Shown piece after piece: positions 1-9,900 of a DNA stretch of 61,486 nucleotides (its first letter is position 1; every line of letters starts with the position of its first letter). The stretch is from assembly GCA_903895855.1 (NCBI GenBank), contig CAITVN010000175.1, forward strand, positions 1-61,486, written 5' to 3'. The notes beneath the pieces are model-generated. The model was not told where the DNA came from, ran no database searches, and saw only the letters and a list, made by a program, of their open reading frames with translations. A program made the position numbers and the translations under genes. Source of the DNA: Oligoflexia bacterium. GTDB lineage: Bacteria; Bdellovibrionota; UBA1018.

Positions 1-154
1 ATTCGACGAACATCTTACAACTATTCGACGAACATCTTACAACTATTCGACGAACATCTTACAACTATTCGACGAACATCTTACAACTATTCGACGAACA
101 TCTTACAACTATTCGACGAACATCTTACAACTATTCGACGAGCCCCGTACAACT
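1..154. repeat. 22-bp direct tandem repeat array, six perfect copies plus one degenerate
   Basis: Six identical head-to-tail 22-bp units begin at 1, 23, 45, 67, 89 and 111, followed by a seventh unit at 133-154 that diverges in its middle. There are no spacers, so it is not a CRISPR array. Each unit contains the near-perfect dyad TTCGACGAA, so the array repeats a small palindrome every two helical turns. It ends 6 bp after the stop codon of the acetyltransferase gene and continues to the left edge, so its full size is unknown. A 22-bp period is not a multiple of three, so it is not a simple coding repeat. Confidence 0.95.
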
Positions 155-160
155 AGCTCA

Positions 161-739
161 CTAGTTTCCGACACCTCGAAAAAGCTCTGGTGTGGCGATA
201 AAAATCACTTGGTCTTCCCACCTGTTATTTTGAAACCAATAGTGTTTCTTAATACCCTCTCGGTATAGCCCTGCCGCTCGCGCGAGCTTTATTGAAGCTC
301 GATTATCGACATCAATAGCAGCTTCAAGTCGATGAAATCTCAAGTCGCGAAAAACACCCGAAATGGTAGCAGCCAGGGCTTCGCTTGCATAGCCTTGCCG
401 ACGATGAGCATGAATGATGAAATAGCCCAAATTGGCCATTTGATACGGCTCACGCATGATTGTCGCAACGTCGACGTGGCCAATCAATTCGCCAGTGTTT
501 TTGAGAAAAAGATTCCAAATGTAAGCTAGGTCTTTATTCGCCGTGCTTTTTTGATTGAGAACTCGTGTACGAAAAAATTCTCGCGTTCTTTTTTCAGGCG
601 AAACCGCACTGACATCGTGTTTATCGGGTTGATCTGCGTACTGAGTGAGTGATTGAGACCAAGCTGAGTAATCGCTTAATTTGAGTGGCCTGATCAGTAG
701 GCGCTTAGATTGGTAAGTCTTTTGTTTAGGTGAGTTCAC
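161..739 (-). CDS. GNAT-family N-acetyltransferase, RimJ/RimL type
   Basis: This 192-residue protein starts with the family opening (RLLIRPL, about residues 13-19) and has the central acetyl-CoA loop HRRQGYASEAL followed by a helix, then the DVDNRASIKLARAAGL segment where RimJ-like enzymes have N-x-x-S. The family transfers acetyl groups to protein N-termini or small amines; the substrate cannot be told from the sequence. The start is GTG at 739 without a convincing ribosome binding site. It lies 61 bp downstream of rnhB on the same strand and could be cotranscribed. Its 3' end runs into the 22-bp repeat array. Confidence 0.85.
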   Translation of the reverse strand: MNSPKQKTYQSKRLLIRPLKLSDYSAWSQSLTQYADQPDKHDVSAVSPEKRTREFFRTRVLNQKSTANKDLAYIWNLFLKNTGELIGHVDVATIMREPYQMANLGYFIIHAHRRQGYASEALAATISGVFRDLRFHRLEAAIDVDNRASIKLARAAGLYREGIKKHYWFQNNRWEDQVIFIATPELFRGVGN

Positions 740-800
740 CCAACAAAATTAACCCGAACGACTTTACCTATACAACGATAAAAAAAACGCATTCTACTGA

Positions 801-1577
801 TCACTCTAAGGGCAGCGCTAACGTGACACCGATACCCAACGCATTTCTCACCGGCGAAAACGACACGCGGTGCACTCCACGAATCACACCAAACTGAGTG
901 AGCGAATTTAAGTGCGCTGGCGTGCCATACCCTTTGTGCACTGAAAATCCGTAATTCGGATACCGCGAATCGTACCCAGACACCAACTCATCTCGGTACA
1001 CTTTTGCGATGATCGATGCACACGCGATTGAAAGAATTTTCAAATCGCCTTTGACGATCGCCTGGCCATTTTGTTTGGCAAATGCGGGCACGAGTTTTCC
1101 GTCAAACAAAAGCTTTTGCGGAGCCACCTGAAGACCCGACACCGCTCGATTCATCGCCATGAAGGTGGCCTGCAAGATGTTGTGCCGATCAATTTCTTCA
1201 ACACTCGCCTCGCCCACCGCATAATCGACCAACCAGTCTTTGAGTAATGCCGCGAGTTCTTCGCGCTTCGGTTGCGGCACTAACTTACTGTCTCGCACTT
1301 CACGAATCCACGAAGGAGCAGACTCAAGGCTCTCAATCTCTGGCAAACACGCAACGGCGGCTACCACCGGCCCCGCTAAACACCCACGGCCGACTTCATC
1401 GACTCCGCCGACGCTCAAACCGCTAGCCCAAAAATCGCGCTCGAGCTCAATACCAGGCAAAGCCTGAGCCGACGCCCGAGTCGAACCGTAGCCTGAATTT
1501 TTTGGCACCTTGCCTGAATTTTTTGACACATTGTCTAAACTTTTTGACGAAGTTTTCTTGGGTGCTCGAGAGCTCAT
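801..1577 (-). CDS. rnhB: Ribonuclease HII
   Basis: RNase HII removes ribonucleotides and RNA primers from DNA-RNA hybrids in the cytoplasm. The motif GVDEVGRG supplies D60 and E61. LLFDGK gives D159 and VKGD gives D178, completing the four acidic metal-binding residues. The ASIIAKV.RD segment typical of HII follows. Compared with the usual ~200 residues, this 258-residue protein has an N-terminal extension of about 45 residues rich in Ser, Lys and Gly with an internal KNSG duplication, absent from most homologues. ATG at 1577 is preceded by AAGGGG at good spacing. In related bacteria rnhB follows rplS directly; here a permease and a kinase-like gene lie between. Confidence 0.95.
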   Translation of the reverse strand: MSSRAPKKTSSKSLDNVSKNSGKVPKNSGYGSTRASAQALPGIELERDFWASGLSVGGVDEVGRGCLAGPVVAAVACLPEIESLESAPSWIREVRDSKLVPQPKREELAALLKDWLVDYAVGEASVEEIDRHNILQATFMAMNRAVSGLQVAPQKLLFDGKLVPAFAKQNGQAIVKGDLKILSIACASIIAKVYRDELVSGYDSRYPNYGFSVHKGYGTPAHLNSLTQFGVIRGVHRVSFSPVRNALGIGVTLALPLE

Positions 1578-1781
1578 GACTACCCCTTACCTAGGTAACT
1601 CTCAATCGGCAACCTCTGTTTCGAACTAGGTCAACTGAGCCATCGCGGTTTCTAGGCACGAACTCCAAAATTCAGAGCTCGCAGGGTCGGCACCCCAGTG
1701 CTACACGACGAATTCTTCGACTGTAATCGCGAGACCTAAAAAACTAAACGCCAATCTTAATTAGAAATCAGCCAAGGCCAG

Positions 1782-2693
1782 TTGTATATTAAACTCATGG
1801 AACAAACTTTCATTTCAGAGGCCTTGAAACTCGAGTTCGACCTTGTCACTAGTAAGATCACGTTCACCCCCCACCCCGAAGGCGACTTAATTGCGATGGC
1901 ATCTGTGCAAGACACTCTCGGTCGCCATTATTTTTTAAAAGAAATTCAGCAGCACTCGCTTCACAAAGGCTTAGATTCAAACTTTGAACTTCTATCAAAC
2001 TGCAGATTCGAGAAACTACGATTGGTGCTGCCTGTTCGGGCTCGGCACGGCCGTTTTGTTTTTTTAATACAGGGCACGGCGTTTCTCTTATTTGCCTTTG
2101 AAACGCTGATACCCCTAGATCTGGCGACCTACAGCCACACCGAATTACTCAATGTGATCTCTGAACTTCATGAATCGTGGACTGGATTTCAACTCAAAGG
2201 CCAACCCATGAAATCGTACCGAGCCTGGCTCGAACGAGGATTGCATCGCACCGAAGCCCTCTGGGGCGAAGGCTTACCCTTAATCGAACGAGGTAAAGAA
2301 TTTTTATCTTCTCGCTTTGAAGAATTGAGTAAACCCAAGGCAAACATTCATGCCGATTTGCATAAAAATAATTTTTTCATGAATTCAACTGGCCACCTAA
2401 CGCTCATCGATTTCGATTCAGTCAAATACGACTCGATTCTCTGGGATTTTACCCGAGTCACCGCGATGTTCTCTCGTTTTTCAGAAAACAAGATTTTCTT
2501 GAATTCTAACTCTGTCAACGAGCTACAGACCTTTCTCGCCGCCAAAGGTCTCGCAGTTCAGAAAGCTGACCTCAGATTCCTGATCGCGAGGGTTCACCTG
2601 GGGTCACTTTTCACCCAATCATCAGTTTTGACACCTATTGAAATCACCGCGATTTTAAAAAATTTCGAACTGTTTGTGACCACCGAAAATTGA
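1782..2693 (+). CDS. Aminoglycoside phosphotransferase (APH)/choline kinase-fold protein
   Basis: This is a protein-kinase-like phosphotransferase of about 300 residues. HADLHKNNFF at about residues 188-197 matches the Brenner-type catalytic loop (HxDLHxxN), and IDFDS at about 208-212 matches the metal-binding DxD. Relatives phosphorylate aminoglycosides, choline, fructosamines or homoserine; the substrate is not visible here. Translation may start at TTG 1782 (AAGG five bases upstream) or at ATG 1797, which lacks a ribosome site. It faces the permease gene tail to tail across 54 bp. There is no sign of a resistance context such as an integron or transposon, so a housekeeping small-molecule kinase is more likely. 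Confidence 0.8.
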   Translation: MYIKLMEQTFISEALKLEFDLVTSKITFTPHPEGDLIAMASVQDTLGRHYFLKEIQQHSLHKGLDSNFELLSNCRFEKLRLVLPVRARHGRFVFLIQGTAFLLFAFETLIPLDLATYSHTELLNVISELHESWTGFQLKGQPMKSYRAWLERGLHRTEALWGEGLPLIERGKEFLSSRFEELSKPKANIHADLHKNNFFMNSTGHLTLIDFDSVKYDSILWDFTRVTAMFSRFSENKIFLNSNSVNELQTFLAAKGLAVQKADLRFLIARVHLGSLFTQSSVLTPIEITAILKNFELFVTTEN

Positions 2694-2747
2694 CCGTGCC
2701 CCAACCGAAAAACCAACCGCACTCTAGTTGATTGCGACACTTCAGTG

Positions 2748-4331
2748 CTATTTGACTTCTGACCCAGCCCGCCCCGGCCCCTTGAACCACTTTCTCACAC
2801 TAAAAAAATACCAAAGCCCTAGCGCCCCACAAACAACGGCAAAGATCTTACCAGTGGCATAAGTTAATACGACACCTTCGACGATCGTGATGTCGCTCGG
2901 TGCAATCATAAATAGTACGGTGATAAAAATGACCCAACAAACAGCAACAATATTGACCGACAAGCTAAATTTGCCCAAATTCCAAGGGCCCTGATCTTTT
3001 TCTAGCCAATTTCCTTTCAATTGAGCGACCACACGCAGAAATAATGGAGTACCATACGAAACGTAAAGCCCAATCACACTGAGCGAAGTTACTACCGCAT
3101 AAACGTTAGGAGTCAGCGCCGACAAAAAAGCAAAAAGACTCACCACCCAAATCGCCTTTGCAGGTGTTTTGAATTTCGTGCTCACCTGGGCCCATTGGTT
3201 TGATAGCGGTACGGCTCGGTCACGCGAAAACGCATAGAGCATGCGAGAACTCGCAGTCACTGCTGCCAAACCACAAAACCACATGGCAAGTGTGACCATC
3301 CAGACCAATGCCTTACCCAAGAAACCTCCGGCGGCTTGCTCAAGCGCCACTCGAAAGGCACTGTCTTTTGCGGCAGCGACTGCTTCCGGATCTTTGATCG
3401 ACAGAGTCACGAGCGCGAGCATTAAAAAACCAAACACACTCGACACGGCAACCGAACTGAAAATTCCCCACGGTGCGCGAACCTCGGCGTCAATGGTCTC
3501 TTCACTGGTGTGAGCCGACGCATCGTAGCCGGTGTAGGTCCATTGCGCTTGCAAAAGCCCAATCAAAAAGGCGAACCAGTACGGAGTTGAAACCGACGTG
3601 GCTTTCGAAAAACTCGTATCAAATAAGTAAGAAACAGGCCTAGTAGGAGTGAGGTAAGCCAGCACCACCAAGATCGCAAAAACTCCGACTAAGTGATAAA
3701 TGGCTGACAGATCATTCAGTTTTGCGGTCCAGCGAATGCCGATGTGATTGAGAACTGCGTGACTGAGCAAGATCACTCCGAAAACCGCGACCAACTGAGC
3801 TTGCGTCGGGCTATCAAAAAGCAACGACCCCACAAACCCCGCACAACCAAAATCAATGGCGGCAAGAATCGTGACTTGCCCTAATAGATTCATCCAACCC
3901 GTGAACCAACCCCAACCCGAACCACCCAAAATCGAAGACCAATGGTATACAGCACCCGAAGTCGGAATCGCCGACGCGAGCTCAGCCATCGCAGCTGCCA
4001 CCAGCAAAACGAAAATCGTGACTAATGGCCACCCAATGCCCATGACCGCTGGGCCGCCTTGGTTAAATCCAAACCCATAGAGCGTCACGGCCCCCGTGAG
4101 AATCGAGATTACTGAAAAAGAAACTGCGAAATTTGAAAACCCACCCATGTCGCGGAGCAACTCTTGTTTGTAACCAAAAGAACCGAGCGAGTGCGCACTT
4201 GCCGCGTCGGCAACATGGGTACCCTTCACGGCCCGCTTTGCTCGAAATAAAGCCACATTTCGGCTTGCAATGACGGCAAGTGCGACCATCGTGAACACCG
4301 CCAAAACAATAACCGCTATCCCTAGAATCAT
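2748..4331 (-). CDS. APC-superfamily amino acid/polyamine permease
   Basis: A 527-residue inner-membrane protein with about 12 hydrophobic helices. The ~60 residues after the first helix end in KQELLRDMGGFSNFAVSFS, the helix-1 region typical of the amino acid-choline transporter branch of APC permeases. The next conserved loop (MAELASAIPTSGAVYHWSS) is a hallmark of the same branch. It probably imports an amino acid, GABA or polyamine by cation coupling; the substrate is inferred only at family level. The chosen ATG at 4331 has a GGTGGGGG stretch just upstream; a TTG at 4352 is also in frame. It is insulated from rplS by a terminator and converges on the APH-like gene. Confidence 0.88.
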   Translation of the reverse strand: MILGIAVIVLAVFTMVALAVIASRNVALFRAKRAVKGTHVADAASAHSLGSFGYKQELLRDMGGFSNFAVSFSVISILTGAVTLYGFGFNQGGPAVMGIGWPLVTIFVLLVAAAMAELASAIPTSGAVYHWSSILGGSGWGWFTGWMNLLGQVTILAAIDFGCAGFVGSLLFDSPTQAQLVAVFGVILLSHAVLNHIGIRWTAKLNDLSAIYHLVGVFAILVVLAYLTPTRPVSYLFDTSFSKATSVSTPYWFAFLIGLLQAQWTYTGYDASAHTSEETIDAEVRAPWGIFSSVAVSSVFGFLMLALVTLSIKDPEAVAAAKDSAFRVALEQAAGGFLGKALVWMVTLAMWFCGLAAVTASSRMLYAFSRDRAVPLSNQWAQVSTKFKTPAKAIWVVSLFAFLSALTPNVYAVVTSLSVIGLYVSYGTPLFLRVVAQLKGNWLEKDQGPWNLGKFSLSVNIVAVCWVIFITVLFMIAPSDITIVEGVVLTYATGKIFAVVCGALGLWYFFSVRKWFKGPGRAGSEVK

Positions 4332-4354
4332 TTCAACCCCCACCCTATTCAAGC

Positions 4355-4392
4355 AAAAACCCCGTTGGATGGCAGAGCCAAATCAACGGGGT
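4355..4392 (-). terminator. Rho-independent terminator after rplS
   Basis: On the minus strand an 8-bp GC-rich stem (CCCCGTTG at 4384-4391 pairing with CAACGGGG at 4360-4367) is extended by an outer A-T pair. It encloses a short loop with an inner GGC/GCC and is followed by five T residues. It lies about 65 bp past the rplS stop and just before the permease start, so it separates the ribosomal operon from the permease. Confidence 0.85.
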
Positions 4393-4455
4393 CGTAGAAA
4401 ATTTCAGTGAAAAGTTCAGTTAGCCAATTTGACTAACTCAATGATCACCTGAAAA

Positions 4456-4905
4456 TTAAGCTTTTTTTGAAGCCAATTTTTGTGCAGCTGAGGCGGTTGT
4501 TGAAACTTCGCGTTCAATCTTAGCTGCGCGCCCTTCGAGGCCACGTAGGTAATAAAGCTTAGCGCGTCTCACTCTACCTTTTTCGAGAATTTCGATTTTA
4601 GCGATTTTTTGTGAGCTCTCTAAGAAAATACGCTCAACGCCCACGCCGTGTGAGATTTTGCGAACGACGAAGGTTTTACCCGCTCCGCGATTCGACTTGC
4701 CAATCACTACGCCATCATAATTTTGAATTCGTTCTTTTTCGCCTTCTTTAATCTTCACAGCTACGCGAACGGTGTCGCCAGCTTCAAACTGCGGAAAATC
4801 TGTTCTGATAGTGTGGCCTGATGCTTTATCAATGCCAGCTCCCAAATTTTTAAGTCTTAATTGAAGGCCTTTTCCAGCGGTTTTTCTTTTAATCGTCTTT
4901 TTCAT
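4456..4905 (-). CDS. rplS: 50S ribosomal protein L19
   Basis: L19 sits at the interface of the ribosomal subunits. The protein has the conserved core FEAGDTVRV..KI.EG.KERIQ.Y.GVVI, the VRKISHGVGVER segment and the VRRAKLYYLR motif. The C-terminus is extended by about 30 residues rich in Ala, Lys and Ser. I chose ATG 4905 (MKKTIKRK, 149 residues); a TTG at 4932 adds nine unlikely residues. Upstream on the same strand is the SPOUT methyltransferase gene, the usual neighbour, and a stem-loop leader lies in the 102-bp gap. Confidence 0.97.
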   Translation of the reverse strand: MKKTIKRKTAGKGLQLRLKNLGAGIDKASGHTIRTDFPQFEAGDTVRVAVKIKEGEKERIQNYDGVVIGKSNRGAGKTFVVRKISHGVGVERIFLESSQKIAKIEILEKGRVRRAKLYYLRGLEGRAAKIEREVSTTASAAQKLASKKA

Positions 4906-4956
4906 TTTTATTTCCCAATCACACAAATACAATTGATAATCGCTTGGCCTGTTGTC

Positions 4957-4987
4957 ACCGAAAGACCTCGGTTTACTTTCGCAAACC
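4957..4987 (-). promoter_or_regulatory. Candidate rplS leader with two overlapping stem-loops
   Basis: In the gap before rplS, minus-strand RNA could form GGTTT...AAACC (4970-4974 with 4983-4987) or ACCGA...TCGGT (4957-4961 with 4968-4972). The two stems share bases 4970-4972 and so exclude each other. Mutually exclusive stems upstream of a ribosomal protein gene suggest a regulatory leader, but they are short and no poly-T follows. The function is speculative. Confidence 0.3.
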
Positions 4988-5007
4988 TGGTCACTCAGCC
5001 GGAATTC

Positions 5008-5670
5008 TCAATGTCCAAACAGCCGGTCGAAAATAATCGCCACAGCTGAACGCACTGAAAGGTGGTTGTAACCACCTTTTTCTTGCGCACCTTCGGGCCC
5101 GTACACCGGAGCCAAAATCCGGTGTACCTCGGGATAAAAGGTACTTGATACTCCCCACCCTGTTCCAAAAACCACGACAAGGGGCTTGATCATTGCAAGA
5201 CTGCCCGGATCGTTCTCACTCACTTCAAACTGCGCTTTAGCCTCTTCAAGCTCGCGCCTCAAAGTCGAATACGAAACCGACCCTGGTAGTTCTCGGGCAT
5301 CAGTTAAGACCACTTCAAGTTGAACATCGGCGTTTGGCTGACCTTTTTCGGCAGCAAACGCTCGACAATCGCGTTGAATCGAATCTTTCACTTCTTCGAA
5401 ATCTTTAACGAGCTTCACCAGGCTTAACGCTTCAAACCGTGCCGGATGGTACGTTTTTGATTGTTCAGCCTGCCAATGCCCTAAGATTCGACCTACCAAC
5501 TCGTGTTGCGCCTCAATCGGAGTCACGATGAAATACCCGCGACACCCAAACGTTCTAGCCGAACGAGCGATGTCATGAATATCCATATTCGTAACCGCGG
5601 TGGTCACAAGCTCACCCTTACGGTTAACAATCGGGTGATGCAGTAAAACCAAATAGACTGGACGATACAC
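5008..5670 (-). CDS. SPOUT-class RNA methyltransferase, TM1570/PF09936 family
   Basis: The protein closely follows the Thermotoga TM1570 pattern: a start near VYLVLLHHP, then VTTAVTNMDIHDIARSARTFG with a trailing HPARFEAL segment, a VVFGTGWG cofactor-binding loop, and the knot-forming end NHLSVRSAVAIIFDRL. Members are SAM-dependent RNA methyltransferases encoded beside trmD, with the target RNA poorly known. The frame is open up to an ATG at 5802, but the extra 44 residues have no family counterpart and overlap the upstream gene, so GTG 5670 (220 residues) is preferred. Here trmD is separated from this gene by the accessory block. Confidence 0.88.
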   Translation of the reverse strand: MYRPVYLVLLHHPIVNRKGELVTTAVTNMDIHDIARSARTFGCRGYFIVTPIEAQHELVGRILGHWQAEQSKTYHPARFEALSLVKLVKDFEEVKDSIQRDCRAFAAEKGQPNADVQLEVVLTDARELPGSVSYSTLRRELEEAKAQFEVSENDPGSLAMIKPLVVVFGTGWGVSSTFYPEVHRILAPVYGPEGAQEKGGYNHLSVRSAVAIIFDRLFGH

Positions 5671-5767
5671 GAGGATTAACCGGCTAACACAAAGCCCCGA
5701 AGTTGTGTAGTTTTTAGTTGTCCCGAAGTTTGACGCACAATGTCTTCTCGGGTACCGGCTTGAACCA

Positions 5768-6979
5768 TTACTGACCGAGGTCCGCACTTTTTTGAAGGTC
5801 ATCGAGAAAGAGTAAACCCTGGGCTTGTACAGCCACCGGCCCCGTCGCGCGAGATCCCAACGCCTCTACGGCTCCCCGCCAAGACGGGCTGTTTTGCATG
5901 GCCATTTGCTTTGTCAAAGTACTACTGAGGGCTTCTGCCACGGGATTTTCAAGCTGAGGCGCTGAGGCAACGCCTGCCAGAGCATCAAACTCAGGGTTTG
6001 ATAGCGGTCTCTTGCCTAATGATCGAACTGCGGTCGCTGCAACTTCAGGTTCAAGTTCTGGCTTTGACAGTACGGTTACCATGGCTGTTCGAGCGACCAA
6101 CGAAGAAGGTTGCCGCCCCAAGGCCCTTATCGCGGCACCTCGCACGCTCGTCGAATCACTCGAAAGCGCCTGCACAAAAACCGGAACGTCTTTCTCGTCA
6201 CGAGAATTTCCCAATCCAGCTAGGGCGGCCACACGCTCGTTCTCGCCTGCGGCTGAACCATAACCTTGCTCAAGAAACCTGTGAAGCGAATCGGCTGCTT
6301 CAGTGTCGCCCGAGTCTCGTAAGTGCCCCGCCAAAGACCCTAGTGTGTGGGTCATCGCTAAGCGCTCATCACCTGACACCCCCTTAAATCTCTCTGAGGC
6401 CGCTTGAACAGTTTCAGCCGTAGGTTCTTCAACGAACGACAACCGTTGCCAAAGATCCACTTGACTAGGGTCTGATGTGGTGACCTTGTTCTTGAGAAGG
6501 TTAACCAACGTGCTTTGCGCTGCCGGAGATCCGGCGTGGGCGAGCAGGTCAGCAATTAAAGTTCGACGCCCAGACGGCGAATCGCCATTTTCATAAATCG
6601 TAGCCAGGGCCGCGCACGCCCCTGGATTGGTTCGAAGAAGCTCTGTTGCTCGCCACAAAAAACGCGCGTGATCTACGACGTGTCCATCGGTGGCTGACTG
6701 AGAAACCAGCACCGTCATTTCGTCGGTGGTCAGCCCGTCTATTCGCTGTTGCGAGTGTTGCTGTTCGATCACCGCGTCTTCAGGCGAATTTCTATTTGCC
6801 ATTCGTCGAGAATTCGCCCCATTTTTCGCAACTACCGAGTCATTTGACTCTCGGGCATCAGAACCATTTTCTGAATTGTCACCAGTCGAAGTGACACTAT
6901 CTGGGTTGTAGGGCTTAAAACAATAATAGGCCAGCAGGCTAAACGAGATGGCAATCAGAAATAACTTTCGAAGGCTCAT
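5768..6979 (-). CDS. Membrane-anchored or exported HEAT-like protein resembling the helical domain of vitellogenin
   Basis: A 403-residue protein with one N-terminal hydrophobic segment (about residues 5-20) and a polar linker to residue ~75, then alpha-helical repeats. Phrases such as TLVNLLKN, LAMTHTLGSLAGHL, RVAALAGLGNSRDEKDVPVFVQAL and VRGAAIRALGRQP follow the spacing of the lipovitellin/vitellogenin N-terminal helical domain (family comparison from memory). It starts 19 bp after the 1000-residue exported protein on the same strand, so the two are probably cotranscribed and may act together in the envelope. A plain HEAT-repeat scaffold is the alternative. Confidence 0.65.
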   Translation of the reverse strand: MSLRKLFLIAISFSLLAYYCFKPYNPDSVTSTGDNSENGSDARESNDSVVAKNGANSRRMANRNSPEDAVIEQQHSQQRIDGLTTDEMTVLVSQSATDGHVVDHARFLWRATELLRTNPGACAALATIYENGDSPSGRRTLIADLLAHAGSPAAQSTLVNLLKNKVTTSDPSQVDLWQRLSFVEEPTAETVQAASERFKGVSGDERLAMTHTLGSLAGHLRDSGDTEAADSLHRFLEQGYGSAAGENERVAALAGLGNSRDEKDVPVFVQALSSDSTSVRGAAIRALGRQPSSLVARTAMVTVLSKPELEPEVAATAVRSLGKRPLSNPEFDALAGVASAPQLENPVAEALSSTLTKQMAMQNSPSWRGAVEALGSRATGPVAVQAQGLLFLDDLQKSADLGQ

Positions 6980-6998
6980 ATCTTCACAGTTCCTTTAA

Positions 6999-9900
6999 TC
7001 ACAATCCCTCCAGGGCCCCACGCAAGTCTTCAATAGGCAAACGACTCAACTTAGTCGACCAACCAGGACGACAGCTGTAGCCATCCCAACCCACGAGTTT
7101 CTTTCTCCAGGTTTTACTATCGACAATGTAGCTAATTCGCAAATAGGCTGAAATTTTTCCATTCATGCTTTGAAACGGGATGCGATAATTATTGTCGACT
7201 TGAAGAATCGCATTGGCGACATCGACGTCTCCGGCAGCAAGTCCAATACTTGACCTAATTCCAGCCGTAGGGGCAACGTCAATGAGAGTCAAATCACCGC
7301 GAACACCGGCCTCAGCACCGGCGCCAAAAAAATCAACGCCAACTCCGGCACTGGCAAAAGCTTCGAGATTCATTCGCGAGCCGACTGCGCCTTGAAGCGA
7401 CGATTTCATTTTATCAACCGTGCAGGCATCGCGATTGGCCGGCACACCTGCAACAATAGTCATTGAACCCGTGAGCGCTACCGTGCCGGTGACTCCAAGA
7501 CGAAGAGAAACGGGCACGGGGCCAATCAAAATCGTTTGACTCACATCAATGTCACGATGACGACTTCCAGTGGCAACCACATTGATCGGTTGCGCACTGC
7601 CAACCACCCCTTTTGCTTGGGCTGCAAAGAGTTCCTCACCTAAAATTTCGCCGTGAGATTCGGCACTTTTTTCATCAATCGCCAGCCTAAAATCGACGAT
7701 ATCACTGCGCCCGCCCAACAAATAGACCGACGACCGTGCGTGAGTTTCAAAACTAGGAGAAAATTGACAGGCACTCGACTGAGAACCGCCTTTTAAGCGC
7801 CACGAAAAGCCGTAATCGTAGTCTATCGCTGCATAATCTCGATCACCCAAGCTCGCGGCCCCCCCTTGGGTGACTTCTGGTAAATGAAATTTTCCATCAG
7901 AACCAATCATCGACGAATCAAGTGCGCGAAGCTTTGCGGTTTTCTGTTCGCGCTCCCAGACGATTTTCGCATTTCGATAATACTCGAGCTCCATCAGACC
8001 TTGCCTGAATCGTTCAGCAGAAGTTGTGTAATTATTATCTACCTGAGCAAACTGAGGTGTTTGATACCAAGTGCCTCCGATGTGGCTACAGTCATCTGGC
8101 AACGCAAACTTAGGCACCACCTCACCGGCAGGTGTCACTCCTTGTCCGCCAGCGGCACAAAAAGCAGGAACACGAACAGCCGCTGCGGCAGCTCGGGGAT
8201 TATTGAGGGTGGTAGTATTGAACGCATTGGGCAAACCGCGAATGCACTGCAAATACTCAGCCTCGGCCGCAGCCGGATATTTAATTTTAAAAGTCGAAGC
8301 ACTCGCCCCCAATGGAAACTGAGAGGGGGTGTAATCGGCTTGAGTGAGCACTCGCTTTAACCGATCGGCAAAAAGAGCTTTCGACCAATCACAAAGATTG
8401 TATCCTGTTGGATTCACGACGCAGACCGAAGGGGCCGCTACCAGGCGACCTACAATGTCGGTCAACAAACCGCGAAGCTCAACGTCGACAGGTTCATTCG
8501 AACTCATAAAGCCATTGAATGCCACCTGCTGAACTTGTGCGGCCGAATTGTAATTGTTTTGTTCATACAGATAATAAGCAGGTACTACTGAGGAATCGGC
8601 ACCTTGCGCTGCTTGCCCGACCTGACTCACCTGAAACGACACGCTTAATGACTGAACGGCCTGGTTTCGCTCGACACGGGTCGCAGGATCTCGCAACCGA
8701 ATGGGCACTGCTCTTTCTACAAGCGACTCAGAAAAAAAATACCGCGAATGTCCAGACTTCGAGATGAACCGTTCCAACAACGTCGAAAAAACCTGTTGAT
8801 CGTGATAATTTTCGTTGAGCTCTTCATCAAGGTAGCCATTGAGCTTTCGGCTGCCATCTTGCATTTTCACCGGTTTGTGGCGCACGATCGTATCAAAAAC
8901 CCGCGGCATTTCGCGGTGCCAAGCCAGATCAGGTTCATTCAAAAAACTTTGATGAATCACGATACTGTTAAATCTCTCGGCAGGCAGAGCCGGAACTCCC
9001 CCGCCCGCTCGATCGACAAACATCAAAAGAACCGGAGCAAGGTAAACCGCATCTTGGTACGAGTTTCGATGAGAAATATTTGCACCGATAAACTCTGATG
9101 TGACACTATTAAATCCAAGAGAATACGAAGTCTTGTTAGAAAGCGCCCCTTGAATATCACGTAGACTACCGTTTCGCGAGCGTACTTGAAGCTGGGTTTC
9201 ACCGCGACTTAACGAGTCTGTGGCAACCCCGCCTGGCACATAAGCAAGCTCATAAACCTTCTCAGGATCATTTCCAGAACGCGCAAAAATATCGAGAGCT
9301 CGAGAAACAGAGTAATTACTTTCGAAGGCGTATTCCCAGCAACTATCAACGCGGTTGCCGTTGGCTTCCCAACTAGAACGTAAGGTTTCGATTTGACCCG
9401 AAAAAGGGCGCCCCGCTGCCAAACTCTCTAATGACCACCGTTGCACCGATGCGTAGCTATTGAAGTCAGGTGTCCCCGGTCTAGACCGAGCTTCGGTAAC
9501 ACCTAACGTTTGTTCAGTGGTCCAAGCTGCGGGCGAAATAACAGCAGTGACGGGCATTCCTTGTTGGGCGCGCGTAAATTCATTTTCTAAAAGAGTTCGA
9601 CATTGGGTCAACACGACTGCAGCGCAAACCCCGGGGGTTTTCAAATATCGGTTTTGGCATTGCACCACTGTTGGAACTGATCCTTGAGCAACCGGACACG
9701 GTGGCAAAGGGTTCGCCGCTGCTTGTTGGGCCTTGAGGCGCTCAGCCAACAAGAGCCCATCACAACGCTGTTTTTGATCAGCTGAACAATTGCTGTAGTT
9801 GAGAGTCTGGCACTGCGCCAAAGAAAGGGTTACCGCGATGCCAACGGGGCAAGCGTTGGCCTGTAGATTCGCAGACGATACGGGCTGCACCGGCGCAGCG

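Noticed and set aside
1..154. CRISPR array
   Set aside because: Repeats are directly abutting with no spacers, and no cas genes are present.
1782..2693. Acquired aminoglycoside resistance gene
   Set aside because: It has only the general APH-fold motifs, with no mobile context, so resistance cannot be claimed.
5671..5802. N-terminal extension of the SPOUT methyltransferase from ATG 5802
   Set aside because: The 44 residues have no family counterpart, overlap the upstream gene and lack a ribosome site.
6012..6387. Plus-strand open frames opposite the HEAT-like gene
   Set aside because: They are antisense shadows without ribosome sites or recognisable domains.
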